The notes beneath the pieces were generated by a model. It was not told the DNA's origin and did no database searches. It saw nothing but the letters and a program-made list of their open reading frames with translations. A DNA stretch of 64,000 nucleotides from Cyathus striatus (taxonomy: Eukaryota; Basidiomycota; Agaricomycetes; Agaricales; Nidulariaceae), in NCBI GenBank assembly GCA_025738555.1, contig JAOVFP010000015.1, positions 1,798,001 to 1,862,000 on the forward strand, read 5' to 3'. Made by a program: the position numbers and the translations under genes. Of the stretch, positions 1 through 10,553 are shown piece after piece. Position 1 is the first letter of the stretch; every line of letters begins with the position of its first letter.

Positions 1-3000
1 CTGCCGGCTGTAAAAACGAGTGGGATAGTAGAGCCTGCAATGGCTATTAGAATTGCGAGAATGGATGTAAGCCAGCTGCGCTTTGCAATTAGAATGCGCT
101 TGTGGAAGATTGTCAATGCTTGACGAGAAGGATGCACACGTCTTCCAGTGACCAATTGGCCTTCTGTTTGCTGGACTTTAGGAAGGGCAGTAAGAGAGTC
201 GCGGGATGATTTCTCATGTTCGTCTATTTTGAGAGCTTCTTCTTTGTTCATAAGTTCAAGGAATATATCTTCTATCGAAGTACCAAGGACATCAAATGAG
301 GCGATCTGATAAGTCTCTGTTTCATTTTCAAGAAGCTGCAAAACCTTCTGAACAGTAATCGCGTCCTTAAGCTTCAAATGATAGCACATTTGGTGCGGTG
401 CAGGCATGGTAGTGTAGGTACGCGGTGCAAATCCCCTAACAACATCCAAGAGTTCCTCACGAGGGACATTGACTGATTTCTCAGAATCCACTGAAGAACC
501 CTTAAATGTTACGAGAACAGAGTATCCTTCACCGATATCACGTTTCAATGCCACAGGAGATCCGGATGCTACTAGCTTTCCGGGAGCAGCGAGAATAACG
601 ATGTGGTCCGCAAGAAGGTCGGCTTCGTCAAGGAACTACAATACACATCAGCACGAAGTATCAACAAGCTTATAGAAGTCTTACATGTGTTGTGAAGATA
701 ATAGTTCGATCATCGCGTACGGACGTCAATGTTCTCCAAAGAGCACGTCGACTAAGAGGATCGACACCAGAAGTACACTCATCGACAAGCACCACTTCAA
801 CACCCATCAGTATTCCATCTCATAACGCAAAGACAAAAACCACACCTTTAGAACCGCCCACCAACCCAATCGCCAACTGCAACTTCCTCTTCTGCCCACC
901 AGAAAGCGTGTTCGCATTTGCATGAATCTTCTTTCCCAGATCACAGTCAATCAACAGTTGCTCGAGATCCTCATCTGCGAGAGAACTATTCGACCATTTC
1001 ACGTATCTCCAAACCCGTAGCGTTTGTAGACATGTAAGGTCGGGGAAGAGAACGTTCTTCTGAGGTACGATTCCGAGTGTTCCAGGTGGTGGGCGGGTGA
1101 TACCTCCTTCGAATGTTACTGCCCCACTTGTTCGGCCAGCAAGACCACCAATGATGGAAAGAGAAGTTGATTTTCCAGCACTAGAAGATACATCAAAACT
1201 AAGACAAAGATCAAATATGTATCCACTTGCCCGTTGGACCCTAGCAAAACGAAGATGCCCGTCTTTGGAACATCGAAACTCAAGTCTGAAACTGCGGTTA
1301 CGCTTCCCTTCGTGCTGAACAGTGGAGGCTTGAAGGTCTTTGTTAAGTTGCGGACGGAGATAGCAACGTCGTCAGGGATAGTTTGGCCGTGTTGGACCGT
1401 AGTAGACTTGCGTTTCCAGAACTTCCACGACTTTCCTGAGGAGGGCTCACGAACGTCGTAGAGCCGTCTCTCGAGGAGGACCGCAAGGTATGGCCAGAGG
1501 AATACATTGATCTGAAAGTCCTACATCAGAGGAGCGCGCTCATCCAAAATGATATTACGCACCAAAGCTGCAATAAGAAGAGGCAGAAGCATAACATCAT
1601 TATCCGGATCACCCTTCACTGCATTCGTAGCCATCAAATGGTTCTCAAACCCACAAATCGCCCTAATCGCAAAAACATAAAACGCAGGTGGGAAAATAAT
1701 GGTAAAAATAAACGCTGCTCCGTTCTTCGCATGGCCCATAACCAACGCTATAATCGCAAATAGAATGGAAAGGAATGTACAGACAACTGCTGCGAGTTGT
1801 GGGCTCTTGCCGAATGGTGCGGCGACAAAGAAGGACCAACTTGCGAGGGAGAGGCCTAGAAGAAGGTGGACAGCGAGGATGAGGAGGACACTTGTTTCTG
1901 TGAAGATTCGGAAGCGCCATGTGAGAGCGACGATGATCCATGCGGGGAGATAGACGAGGGATATGCTCAGATGCCAGGAGCTACATGATCTATGAGTGAT
2001 GATGGAGATATAGGATGAGGGTGGGACGTACAGAATTCGTGCAGTATCGCGCAAACCCATGGCTTTCATGTGAGCTGTGAGCATGTTTGCTCGTTCACCT
2101 GCCACTGCTCCCGGAAGCTGGTACGCGATACCGACGAAACATACGAAACTGGAGGATTGTCAGCTGTATGTATACATATGGAATGTGGGTAGCGCCTTAC
2201 AGTGCAAGGACGAGTAATGATCTCAGTCCACGAATATAGCCTGTAGAATGGTCAGAACTTGGCCTACATATTTCAGCTGAGGAGTCGCAACGCACTTAAT
2301 CTAATGTCCGTACTCTGTTCCTCGTTGGTTTCTATCGTGTATGGCCATTCCAATGGGGTCTGTAACTCTACGCCAGTCTGCAGCTCTATGATTGCCTGTA
2401 AAAGAAGTTAAAACTGCGCATCAATAGATGAATCAGAGACTCACTTTATCAATAGCCCACTGAAGCGGTAAAATCCTCAACTCGAAATCACTCGTGTGTT
2501 TCTCCACATCTATAAATGACAAGCCAGCGTCGGCACGTAACGTATAGTTCACCGTCCTCCCAGAACTTCCTGGACCCGGAATGTCCTCGAAAATGATAGC
2601 GGCGAAACACTCCGAGAAGAGATTGAAGTTTTGAGGACATTCAGCAGGAATATCATCCGCAGATGCCACCTGTTTCACTAAGCTCCGCTGGAGGTCGGTG
2701 AATGGCGAGGTTATGCGCGATATTATGTCGCTCGGTGAAGGATTGCTGGATCCATCCGTATCGTCTGCCCATATCAAGTGAGTGGATGTGTCGAATGTCT
2801 TCTGCAAGTCGTAAACCGGGATGGGGTTCCCAAAGCCATACTGTCCCACACGTGTAAGGCCTCTGTCCTGCAGCAGAGACCAAGATAGAGACGACACGCA
2901 CGTTATTGGGTTTGTTGAGGAATACTTGGGCGGTTGCTAGGAAGGCACCGTAGGCAATGGGGAGAATGAAGCATCGTAAGATATTTAGCTACCAAGGGAG

Positions 3001-3119
3001 GTTAGGCTAGGAACTATATGGGATTAGAAGCTAATCAAACGTACAAACGGATGTTTCGATAACACAATCCAGTTCTTCCAGATGAGCGCTCGTAATTGGA
3101 GCCAAAAGAGATTGGCCAT
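1..3119 (-). CDS. ABCA-type ABC transporter, 5' part (gene continues beyond left edge)
   Basis: This is a membrane ATP-binding-cassette transporter of the ABCA-like full-size type; the substrate is unknown. It starts at ATG 3119 with exon 3045-3119 (MANLFW...), matching the start of the paralogue at 31212. In order I read an N-terminal helix, a large extracellular loop (2433-2880), a transmembrane block (about 1530-2105, motif SWHLS then several hydrophobic helices), and the first nucleotide-binding domain: the intron-split Walker A SAGKS near 1170, then [10 protein letters not shown], signature LSGGQKRK near 900, and [15 protein letters not shown] near 780. The second membrane domain begins near 120 ([13 protein letters not shown]) and is cut by the window edge, so the second nucleotide-binding domain is not visible. 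Several introns interrupt the gene. Family identity is secure; exon ends other than the first are approximate. Confidence 0.9.
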
Positions 3120-3911
3120 GGTGACAGGGGTCGCAAAAGGAGAATGGGAGGTGGGCTATTGGGAAAACGCCAGGTGCATGATACGGAGAGGAGAACAGGA
3201 ACGAAGGACAGCACTGGGCGACACGGGGAGGCAATGTCTTCTAATAAAAGTACATGAGAAGGGAAAAACCAGAATAGTATTGCGCAGTGCTGAACGTATG
3301 TCTCGATCCCCGGCACGTTCAACCTTGATTCAAAAGTGGGAGAATCGACTCGGCACATTTGCCGGCCCCCTTGTGACCACGAGGAAAGCTTGTCCCCGCA
3401 TCCAAAACAGCTTTCCGCACAGGTTCCTGTTCCTTGGAAAAAAACATTCGGGAAATTCAAAGCGGGTGCAGTCTCAGAACTCACACGACGGGCCGAAGTA
3501 AACCCACCATCATTCATTTCCGGGTTAACTTTCTTATAGGCGTCAACGCAACTGATTGCGAACCTATCCTTATCTCTTCCGAAGCGCTCGCTGATGAAGG
3601 GTTCAAACGTTCAAGAGATCATCCATTCTCCTTACAACGAATATCTTGCTTACACTTACTGAACGCCTCTCCGATATTCGGGAATGATGACGCCTTCAAT
3701 TTGTCTTAATTTCATTTCAAGCTCACGCTGAGACCGCACAAGACTTGCACTAGATGCTAAGGTTTGTCCCATTCCGATGATCAGACAGAAAAAGTTGACG
3801 TCGTCACTGTCAAGTCACTGTGAAAAGTAATTCAAGTCTGTAAGTAACGCATTGCATTTATTCGAGCTAACTAGTAAGAAGACACAGTTGTGCCAATCAA
3901 GAAACCACCTG
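3120..3911. other. Intergenic, upstream of the ABC transporter
   Basis: No convincing gene. The open frames here (for example 3082-3501 forward) run antisense to the first ABC exon and resemble no family. The stretch must hold the promoter of the minus-strand ABC gene and the 3' end of the F-box gene. Confidence 0.5.
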
Positions 3912-5699
3912 TTATCCTTCTGGCGACGGTGCAGCGTGCGTAAATATCACCATCCCAGCCTCACCCAACCGCCCTCTCATTTTAAAAAATGGCAGATGCG
4001 ACAGCTTCGAAGTTTTCAAAGCTTCATCCAAAAGAGACACCAACGTAGCAGAACCTCCTTTAGCCTTCACAGTGATTCGTCTGAGACACGGAAATAGTGC
4101 CATCCATTGCGCAAGATTATCTGCGCTACCAATCTTCTGCGCATCGTCAATCTGTATCGTCAAAGAATGGATCACGTTGAATATCGCTGCGCTAGCAGGA
4201 AAGCTATTAACCCAGACAAAAATCGCCAACCGCTCCTGCTCTGAGATATGTTTTAAACAATCGTATACATCTGGCACACTGAGGGGAATTATTGGATCAC
4301 TGAGGTTTGTGTGAGATGCACCGAAGCCCAATGTAAGGGGACAGATTTGAGGCCCAATAGGCACGGTCAAGTTGATTTCGGGAAACCATTGCAAGTCTAG
4401 GAGTCGCTGTATGATTGATCGAACCAGAATGGTCGCTACATCATAAGTGATAACAGTGTGCAGGCTTGCGTAACCCAGACAAGAGTAGATTGTTAGCTGT
4501 TTGAGTTGTGGCATCTTGTAGGGCGTGAATATTAGCTCGAACAACCAGTCGTACGGAACTCGGAGGTTCTCCAAATTGTTAAACAATGATAAGTGAGGGC
4601 GTGGCCGATGAGGCGACCTTAACAGCTCGTCCTCGATTTGAATAAATTTTCCCAGTGTCAACTCTTTCAGACTACTGAATCCTGCAAGGAGCTGGAAAAT
4701 ATTACTGGTAAAGATCCTGGTGCAGTTGCTAATAGTAAGCTCTTGCAAGCCAGGAGCAGCATTCGCGATGTGGGGAAGTATCGTAACCCAGATATCGTCA
4801 GCGACTGATATGTCACAAATCTTCAGAGAGGTAATACTGGGAAGCTGAAGAATCGAGAGAAGACATATCGAAAACGGTCGAATAAGGAGATTGGGACAAG
4901 CCGATATCGTGAGGGTAGTCAGCTTGGAGCTTGAAAGAGAAAGCTCGTCGCCGACGGCCTTCAAGTATCGCAGGTAGAGGTGTCCATAGTCGGAGTCGGA
5001 GTCACTTTCTCTGCGTCTCCGATCAATAAGAGCCTTCAACTTGGCAGTCCATGGTCTACTCGAGGGCTTTGCCGCTTTGTACCAAAAACAATAAAGTGGC
5101 ATGGAAAGGCCGGGAGCACCCCCAAGCGTCACTTTAGTACAGGCCTTGTTCAAAAGGGCGTTTAAAAGTCGCCCAAAAGAAAGCGAAAAAAGACTTAAGC
5201 CATCCTGCACATCAACGTGTGATAGTAGAGAAATGACATCTGCCTGTGCTTGATTGTATACGGCATTTTTCAGTACCAGGGAAACCTCTTCTACCGTGTC
5301 CAGCCGTTGAAAGAATAAAGTGAGTCGATCGAAAATGGCCACGGTGGGCAAAATGTCAATTCCAGGGTGAAAGATAGCGCAGGAGACCCGTTTAACAGAA
5401 GACAGGAAGAGTGCAATCCGAAGGCCACTAAGTGCGTCAATCCGGGGGTTGCTGCGTCGAAAATTCAGAGTGATATCCTTGCAATTCTCTATTCCATGAC
5501 GCAACAGGAAAATGGGTAAAGAGATGTAGTGAAGGCGTCGAGATAATAATGATATCTTGTATAGCAGCTCGTCAGGAAGACTGGGATCGAGGAGTATTTG
5601 TTCCAAGATTTCCACAGGAAGGTCTACCAATCCTATAATGGATTCCGTATGCGTCCGAGTGTCCTTATTAATCTTTTCAACTATGAATGCTGATGCCAT
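3912..5699 (-). CDS. F-box / leucine-rich-repeat-like protein, 595 aa
   Basis: Single-exon frame from ATG 5699. Residues about 22-65 look like an F-box (LVDLPVEILEQILLD, then a helix ending RRLHYISLPIFLL), the segment that binds Skp1 in SCF ubiquitin ligases. The remainder is rich in short leucine-rich stretches (LTTLTISACPNLL, LQELTISNC, LKELTLGKF, LENLRVPYDW), typical of the LRR part that selects substrates. This is the usual architecture of the large F-box families of Agaricomycetes. The substrate is unknown. It lies on the same strand as the ABC gene, 0.8 kb upstream of it. There is no sign of disruption. The F-box is inferred from pattern, so a more general LRR protein is possible. Confidence 0.75.
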   Translation of the reverse strand: MASAFIVEKINKDTRTHTESIIGLVDLPVEILEQILLDPSLPDELLYKISLLSRRLHYISLPIFLLRHGIENCKDITLNFRRSNPRIDALSGLRIALFLSSVKRVSCAIFHPGIDILPTVAIFDRLTLFFQRLDTVEEVSLVLKNAVYNQAQADVISLLSHVDVQDGLSLFSLSFGRLLNALLNKACTKVTLGGAPGLSMPLYCFWYKAAKPSSRPWTAKLKALIDRRRRESDSDSDYGHLYLRYLKAVGDELSLSSSKLTTLTISACPNLLIRPFSICLLSILQLPSITSLKICDISVADDIWVTILPHIANAAPGLQELTISNCTRIFTSNIFQLLAGFSSLKELTLGKFIQIEDELLRSPHRPRPHLSLFNNLENLRVPYDWLFELIFTPYKMPQLKQLTIYSCLGYASLHTVITYDVATILVRSIIQRLLDLQWFPEINLTVPIGPQICPLTLGFGASHTNLSDPIIPLSVPDVYDCLKHISEQERLAIFVWVNSFPASAAIFNVIHSLTIQIDDAQKIGSADNLAQWMALFPCLRRITVKAKGGSATLVSLLDEALKTSKLSHLPFFKMRGRLGEAGMVIFTHAAPSPEG

Positions 5700-6775
5700 A
5701 GTGGGGGTAGATTGAAATGTCTTGAAGTGCTTGCGCTCAAACCCTGTGAGTGCACATTGAGTACGTACTTGCTATTAGTATAGACCAGCCGCGTGAACGA
5801 AAGTTATTATAGGTTGTGCTGTGAAGATGTGACAACAATCGTGATAGCAGTGGTCATGATACGATGGCATAACTATAATTAGACTGAAGTGTTGCCGCAA
5901 CTGGGATGAAGGAGGTAAGGAAGGAAAACAGCGCCGGTGAAGCGGATTACCCAAGCTGAAATGATCGCGGTGCAAATACACAGCTCCAACTTCCAATCCG
6001 TCAACCAGTCACTACGGGCTACGGCCAATCCTCACCCTGCTAGCACCATGTAACGTATCCTTTAGCCTTTGGTTGACCGCCGAGTTAGTTTCTAGGCTAA
6101 CAGGTATCATAGTGGCGGTACCGTTCAAACGTTCATGCTAGCAACAAAGCAAGGCGCAGATTGCTGTCGCGAGCTCGAATGTATATGCAATTTCTGGTAA
6201 AGTCGGTACTTCCACTGCACTGCTCGAGGTAGCCGGCCTGCTTTCTGGTCCTTGAGATATCTTCAGAGTGAAAACACTAATCACCCGAGGGGCGAGACCA
6301 ATTGGAAGCTTAGACAAGTGACGATAACTGGTCCAGCACATTCAGCACTTCCTCCATTGTCTGCTCGAAACTCCGCGTTCGATTCACTGCTACACGGACA
6401 ACACTCTGCGAGCAACTCATTACGAACAGGGCATTTTCAGAAATCACTTTGGCTGTACTATAATTGTTTTTCAACCTATACATGGCTTTAATACTGGGTC
6501 CCGACTCTAGGACTCTTATCAATCTCCAGGTTGTAGGCAAAGCACGCTAGGCAGTGGTCGTGCAACTGCCGCTACCACTTGGCGGGTGCTGTATTATGGT
6601 GGTAGATGAACCTCATTTCGAGCATTCTTTGCAATCTATGTATCCATGTCAATGATCTTGCGTGGTTGTAGTATAATTCATTCTGTAAGAATGAGTTAAT
6701 CAATACAATGGCGTGTGGTCGAAGTCTGCACAAACCTTATCGCATTCCTCCAACCTCCAACCTTCCTCCACAGAG
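5700..6775. other. Intergenic, no clear gene
   Basis: About 1.1 kb between divergent genes. Two short minus-strand frames (6138-6341, 6310-6540) might be exons of an unrecognised small protein (pieces ending LDQLSSLV and starting LPIGLAPRV), but start, splice sites and family are unclear, so no gene is called. Confidence 0.4.
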
Positions 6776-7665
6776 ATGCTACACCTCGACGTCGACCTTA
6801 ACAACAACGCATCCTCCAATGTCAGTATTACAGATGCACTCAACTATCTCGATGCCGTCAAGATCGAGTTCCACGACCAGCCAGCCATGTACAGGCACTT
6901 CGTCGACATACTGAAGGGATTCAAAGACGAGCTGTTCGTTGCTGACTCCTTTTCTACTATCCTATTTAATTCATTATTATTATTAGGATTGACACTCTGG
7001 GCGTGATAAGACGCGTCGCGCACCTCTTCAACGACTACCCGGCACTCATCCATGGGTTCAACACTTTTCTTCCCATAGGATACCGCATCTATTGTTCCGC
7101 CGATGCCAGAGACTTTGGCATAATCACCATTACAACCCCTACCGGCACCACCACCTTGCAGAGCACTCCCCCTGACAGAGAGCCTCTCTCTTGGAGTCCC
7201 AGCATTGACAATGGCATGGAGCTTGCTGTCCAGTACGCCAAGAAAATAAAACAGCGCTGCGACCCATACACATACCGCCAATTCCTCGATATTATCTCCC
7301 GGTACCACCATCAACCCGAGTTAGTCAGTGGGGTAAGTTGACTTCTCACCAACTTACACAATTTTTTATTGATGCTTGTGCGGGGAAAGGAGGAAGCGGG
7401 CAGGCAGATAGAGCATTTATTCAGGGATTATCCCGATTTGAGGCTTGGTTTGCCTAATCAGACTCAGAACTTGCTGGATGATGCTGTCCCTGACCTAAGG
7501 AGGGGGGATGAGTTGGATGTCACGAGTGCAGAAGCGGAGGTGCAAGGTGAGTGAGCGCGAGAGAGAACAAGTACACGCACGAAAGCATTGTCCCTGAAGA
7601 CTAAACTCAAGTGTCCACACTTTCTATCCCAACCCCCAGGACAAGGTTTATCGACGCTAAGCTAG
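6776..7665 (+). CDS. Sin3-like protein with only two PAH domains
   Basis: Paired amphipathic helix (PAH) domains are the transcription-factor-binding modules of the Sin3 histone-deacetylase co-repressor. PAH1 runs from about 6820: DALNYLDAVKIEF, YRHFVDILKGFKDEL, then after an intron IDTLGVIRRVAHLF and GFNTFLPIGYRI. PAH2 follows: AVQYAKKIKQRCD, YRQFLDIISRYHHQ, intron, EEAGRQIEHLFRDYPDL. Introns at 6934-6986 and 7333-7389 keep the frame exactly. A third (7547-7639) gives a stop at 7663-7665; without it the frame stops at 7552-7554. Translation from ATG 6776 gives roughly 235 residues against more than 1000 for Sin3. PAH3, the HDAC-interaction region and the C-terminal domain are all absent. An upstream exon cannot be excluded. 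It could be a dominant competitor for Sin3 partners or a decayed duplicate; the intact splice frame argues against decay. Confidence 0.8.
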
Positions 7666-8541
7666 ATATAACTCAATATGAATGTACACCTTCTGACGTC
7701 CGTTGATAGAGAATAATAAATAGTCCTTTTGGGCCCCTTCTTCTATTGAACTTGTGTATAGAAGGCGAACTTGCTTACAGTACTGGTCCATACAGCTTCA
7801 AACCTCATTGCATCTGAGCAGAGCAAGAAGATCCCGTCTACGATAGTTGCAAGCTCTTGAAGCTAGCTAGGCCTCAATATTCCTTCCCAAATCATGTAAG
7901 TGCTCACTTCCATTTTTCCCCCTTCCTTGCACGTACAACCGCCTCCAACCATTCTACAACCCCAATATCCCACCACAGATGAAAATCGCGTCGGATATGT
8001 GAGCTTATTGAATCCCGCCTAAGGCTGCCCTGGCTGAGTTTTCAGTGCCTCTCAAGGCACATATGGATGCTGGTGAGCATTTCGTGAAGTCATTGCCAAT
8101 AAGAGCAGGGATCGTCAGCAGAATTTTGTTAATTTCGGGGAGTTTGTAATATGTATTGGCTTAGATCGTCAGCAGTAGGGTGCGACTTTTAATATTGTCC
8201 AAGGTATTATTTTGAGTGCAATATAAATATAAGTCCAGATGGATAAAAAGTGCAATAAGTAATGAGTACTGAGTAACGTGTCACCAGACGAGAAAAGGGG
8301 TAACGATAGGTAATGGCGAGGAAGACTAACGGGAGTTGGAAGCAAGTTGGAAGGGTACACAAGAGTGAGCACTTGATATAGTGGGATTACATGTACATAA
8401 ACAAGAGAGTGAATCGGCTGCTTCAACGGTCGCGCGGTACTTTAGCTTCTACCATCACGTACTGACACTAAGGTTAAAAGAGAGAACTTGTTCTCCTACA
8501 GCGCAAATCCAACTACTACGAAAGCTTTGCACTAGTTAAGG
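7666..8541. other. Intergenic, no gene seen
   Basis: AT-rich sequence between two same-strand genes. No conserved coding stretch is visible. It should contain the terminator of the PAH gene and the promoter of the Swi5 gene. Confidence 0.45.
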
Positions 8542-8997
8542 ATGTATGCCACTACCTCTGCAGAAGTATAGCCAATCTATACACGTTCCTTTACATTCTG
8601 ATACTGTGCGCCAAAGCATCAAGAAGCTCGTATTGCTGCGTTGCAGGCTGAAATCGACCAGCTACAGCAAAAACTAGGGTTTGTTTAAATATGCAGATAT
8701 TCCTTTCGCGTTAGCTGCTAGAAAATCTGCCAGGAAAGATGAAGACGCAGAAAAGATAGTCAAGAATCATATCAAGCTTCTCCACCAGTACAACGAGGCA
8801 AAGGATGCAACGCAGGTGTGCCCTCAGGTATCTTTTGGTACAATACCGCACTCATACAATTTGCAGATGTTGATAGGAAGAGCAAGTATGTCGCACCTCA
8901 GTCCTGATGATTCTAACAGGAATATTAGCTTGCAGTTCTTACGGAGACGACCATACGCAAGATTCATGAAGATTTGGGCCTAACAGCTGACGATTAA
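8542..8997 (+). CDS. swi5: Swi5 homologue, DNA recombination/repair factor (87 aa, five exons)
   Basis: Swi5 with Sfr1 forms a mediator complex that stabilises Rad51/Dmc1 filaments in homologous recombination. Exons 8542-8565, 8617-8678, 8722-8815, 8867-8881 and 8929-8997 join to an 87-residue protein, close to the usual length of about 85. It begins MYATTSAEHQEAR, continues with a coiled coil (ALQAEIDQLQQKLG), then the family signature AEKIVKNHIKLLHQYNEAKD, MLIGRLAVL and C-terminal IRKIHEDLGLTADD. Introns are 43-51 nt. The fourth uses a GC donor (AGA|GCAAGT) instead of GT, which is needed to keep the frame. The stop lies 51 bp from the stop of the convergent RCC1-like gene. Recognition rests on the conserved helices; only the first tiny exon is less certain. 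Confidence 0.87.
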
Positions 8998-9047
8998 TGC
9001 ATTTTCGCTTCATTTTCGTTGTCTTTTCATATTTCCATGTATGTATA

Positions 9048-10373
9048 TCAGTCTTTCCGAAAACATATCCAACTTGTTCCATTTCCGCCCCAAATACCAA
9101 TCAGTTTTCCTTGCTCTGCCTCTGCCCATATCTTCTTGGGGATAGGTACGTCAACAGTCGAGCCATCTCCAAGGTTCCCGTGCTCGTTCCAACCCCATCC
9201 CCATACCTCCGATGCTGGCTCCCTTGAAGAATCGTCAGACGATTCACGGACTGAAAACGATACTAAACAATGCTCGCTTCCGCAGCTGACGGAGGTTAAA
9301 CGGCGAAGATATAAGGAAGGCGAGAAATGAACGGGAGAGGATTGGGAATGAGGGTTGCTGTGCTTCTTCGGTGCAGTTCCCTGCCCTAATTGGCCATGGG
9401 TGTTACTTCCGGTCGCAACCACCTGGAGATACCCTTCATCGTCTTCGACGATGCTGTATGTACCGTTCCAGGTGCAGTCTACTCGGTGTACACGCTGCAG
9501 ACTAGAGATGCTCTCCAGCTGACTCTTTCTATTCGATCCTAACCCCAAAAGACGTCCTGATGAATGTTGAAAGATAGTGTGGTGGAATCCCAAAGCAATG
9601 TTAACAATCGGGTCACGAGGATCATCAATAAACACGAGGGTCGGAAGGGAATGAAAGGTAGGTGCTTTCTTGTTCTCCATCACGTCGTTCCCCAGCTCAC
9701 CATGGCGTGCGGCACCCCAACCAACAAGAAAACGACGTCTTGAACCATCCTTCAGCGACTCTTCAATCAGAATTATGACATGCCGCTGTCCAGCAGCGAT
9801 GGAATGTATTGTAAGAGATGCTGGATCTACGCGTGAACCACTGACTAGAAGATGATCGAATTTAACAACATGAAACGCCTTATCCTTCGCTTTCTTCTTT
9901 CCTTTTCCTTCGACACCAAGAGCACCAAAGTCATTTGAGCCCATTGAGATCAACACATCACCTTTCCCTTTGCAGGAAAAAACAAGGAAGCTAGTCTCCC
10001 AGGTAGAACAAACATGCCTGCATGAAAATCCCGTCAGATCCTCCGACTCGAGGGGTAGCGTGACCTTTCTAAATATCCTGGTTGATGTACCAGCAAGTGT
10101 ATCATGATGATATGAAGGACCCAGTTGACCTAGTCGACCATCCCCGCTTCCCCAGACCTCCGAAGCGGCGTACGATCGTCCGTTGACGCATTCCAGTAGA
10201 ATTAACGTATGATTCGCACCGTTGGCGATCTCCAGAATGTTCGAAGCTGTAGGAGGCATTGCGCTGGCAGGATATCCATCAAAGATGCATGGCTGAAAGG
10301 TATGTGAATCATCTTCAGCACCGTTTCCTAGTTGTCCGTGGGCATTAGAACCAGATGAGAGTAATGTCAACAT
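9048..10373 (-). CDS. RCC1-repeat (seven-blade propeller) protein, possibly Ats1/Kti13-like
   Basis: Single exon of 441 residues from ATG 10373. Seven RCC1-type blade motifs are visible in order: GSNAHGQLG, GSGDGRLGQLG, GSNDFGALG, GWGAARHGELG, GLGSNRKSQL, GSNTHGQLG and GWGWNEHGNLG. Almost the whole protein is propeller, with no extra domain, kinase or BTB. RCC1-only proteins of this size include the chromatin Ran exchange factor and the yeast Ats1/Kti13 protein, which works with Elongator and diphthamide factors on tRNA wobble and eEF2 modification. The lack of an N-terminal basic tail argues against true RCC1, so Ats1/Kti13-like is my preferred but unproven reading. It is divergent from the RNA-repair gene at 10554, with 180 bp between the start codons. 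Confidence 0.8.
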   Translation of the reverse strand: MLTLLSSGSNAHGQLGNGAEDDSHTFQPCIFDGYPASAMPPTASNILEIANGANHTLILLECVNGRSYAASEVWGSGDGRLGQLGPSYHHDTLAGTSTRIFRKVTLPLESEDLTGFSCRHVCSTWETSFLVFSCKGKGDVLISMGSNDFGALGVEGKGKKKAKDKAFHVVKFDHLLVSGSRVDPASLTIHSIAAGQRHVIILIEESLKDGSRRRFLVGWGAARHGELGNDVMENKKAPTFHSLPTLVFIDDPRDPIVNIALGFHHTIFQHSSGRLLGLGSNRKSQLESISSLQRVHRVDCTWNGTYSIVEDDEGYLQVVATGSNTHGQLGQGTAPKKHSNPHSQSSPVHFSPSLYLRRLTSVSCGSEHCLVSFSVRESSDDSSREPASEVWGWGWNEHGNLGDGSTVDVPIPKKIWAEAEQGKLIGIWGGNGTSWICFRKD

Positions 10374-10553
10374 GATAAGTGATGATTATGTCTTTCGGGA
10401 GCGGAGTAGGTACTGATCTGAATCGGTCCCGCTGAGCACAGCCACATAAGTATCCGTTTGCAACCAACAGTCATGTTCAGGTCATGTTTATACTACATAA
10501 CGCACGTATTTGTTCCCCTGTCCTCGGTGTATCCTCTCCAAACGTAGCCCCAT
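10374..10553. promoter_or_regulatory. Bidirectional promoter region, RCC1-like / RNA-repair genes
   Basis: Only 180 bp separate the two divergent start codons, so the genes very probably share promoter sequence. I see no clear TATA box. Confidence 0.55.

Noticed and set aside
3082..3501. Forward open frame of 139 codons
   Set aside because: Runs antisense to the first exon and promoter of the ABC gene and has no family features.
8681..8983. Single-frame reading of the Swi5 region as a 100-residue protein
   Set aside because: It reads through three introns and loses the conserved C-terminus; the five-exon model restores the family pattern.
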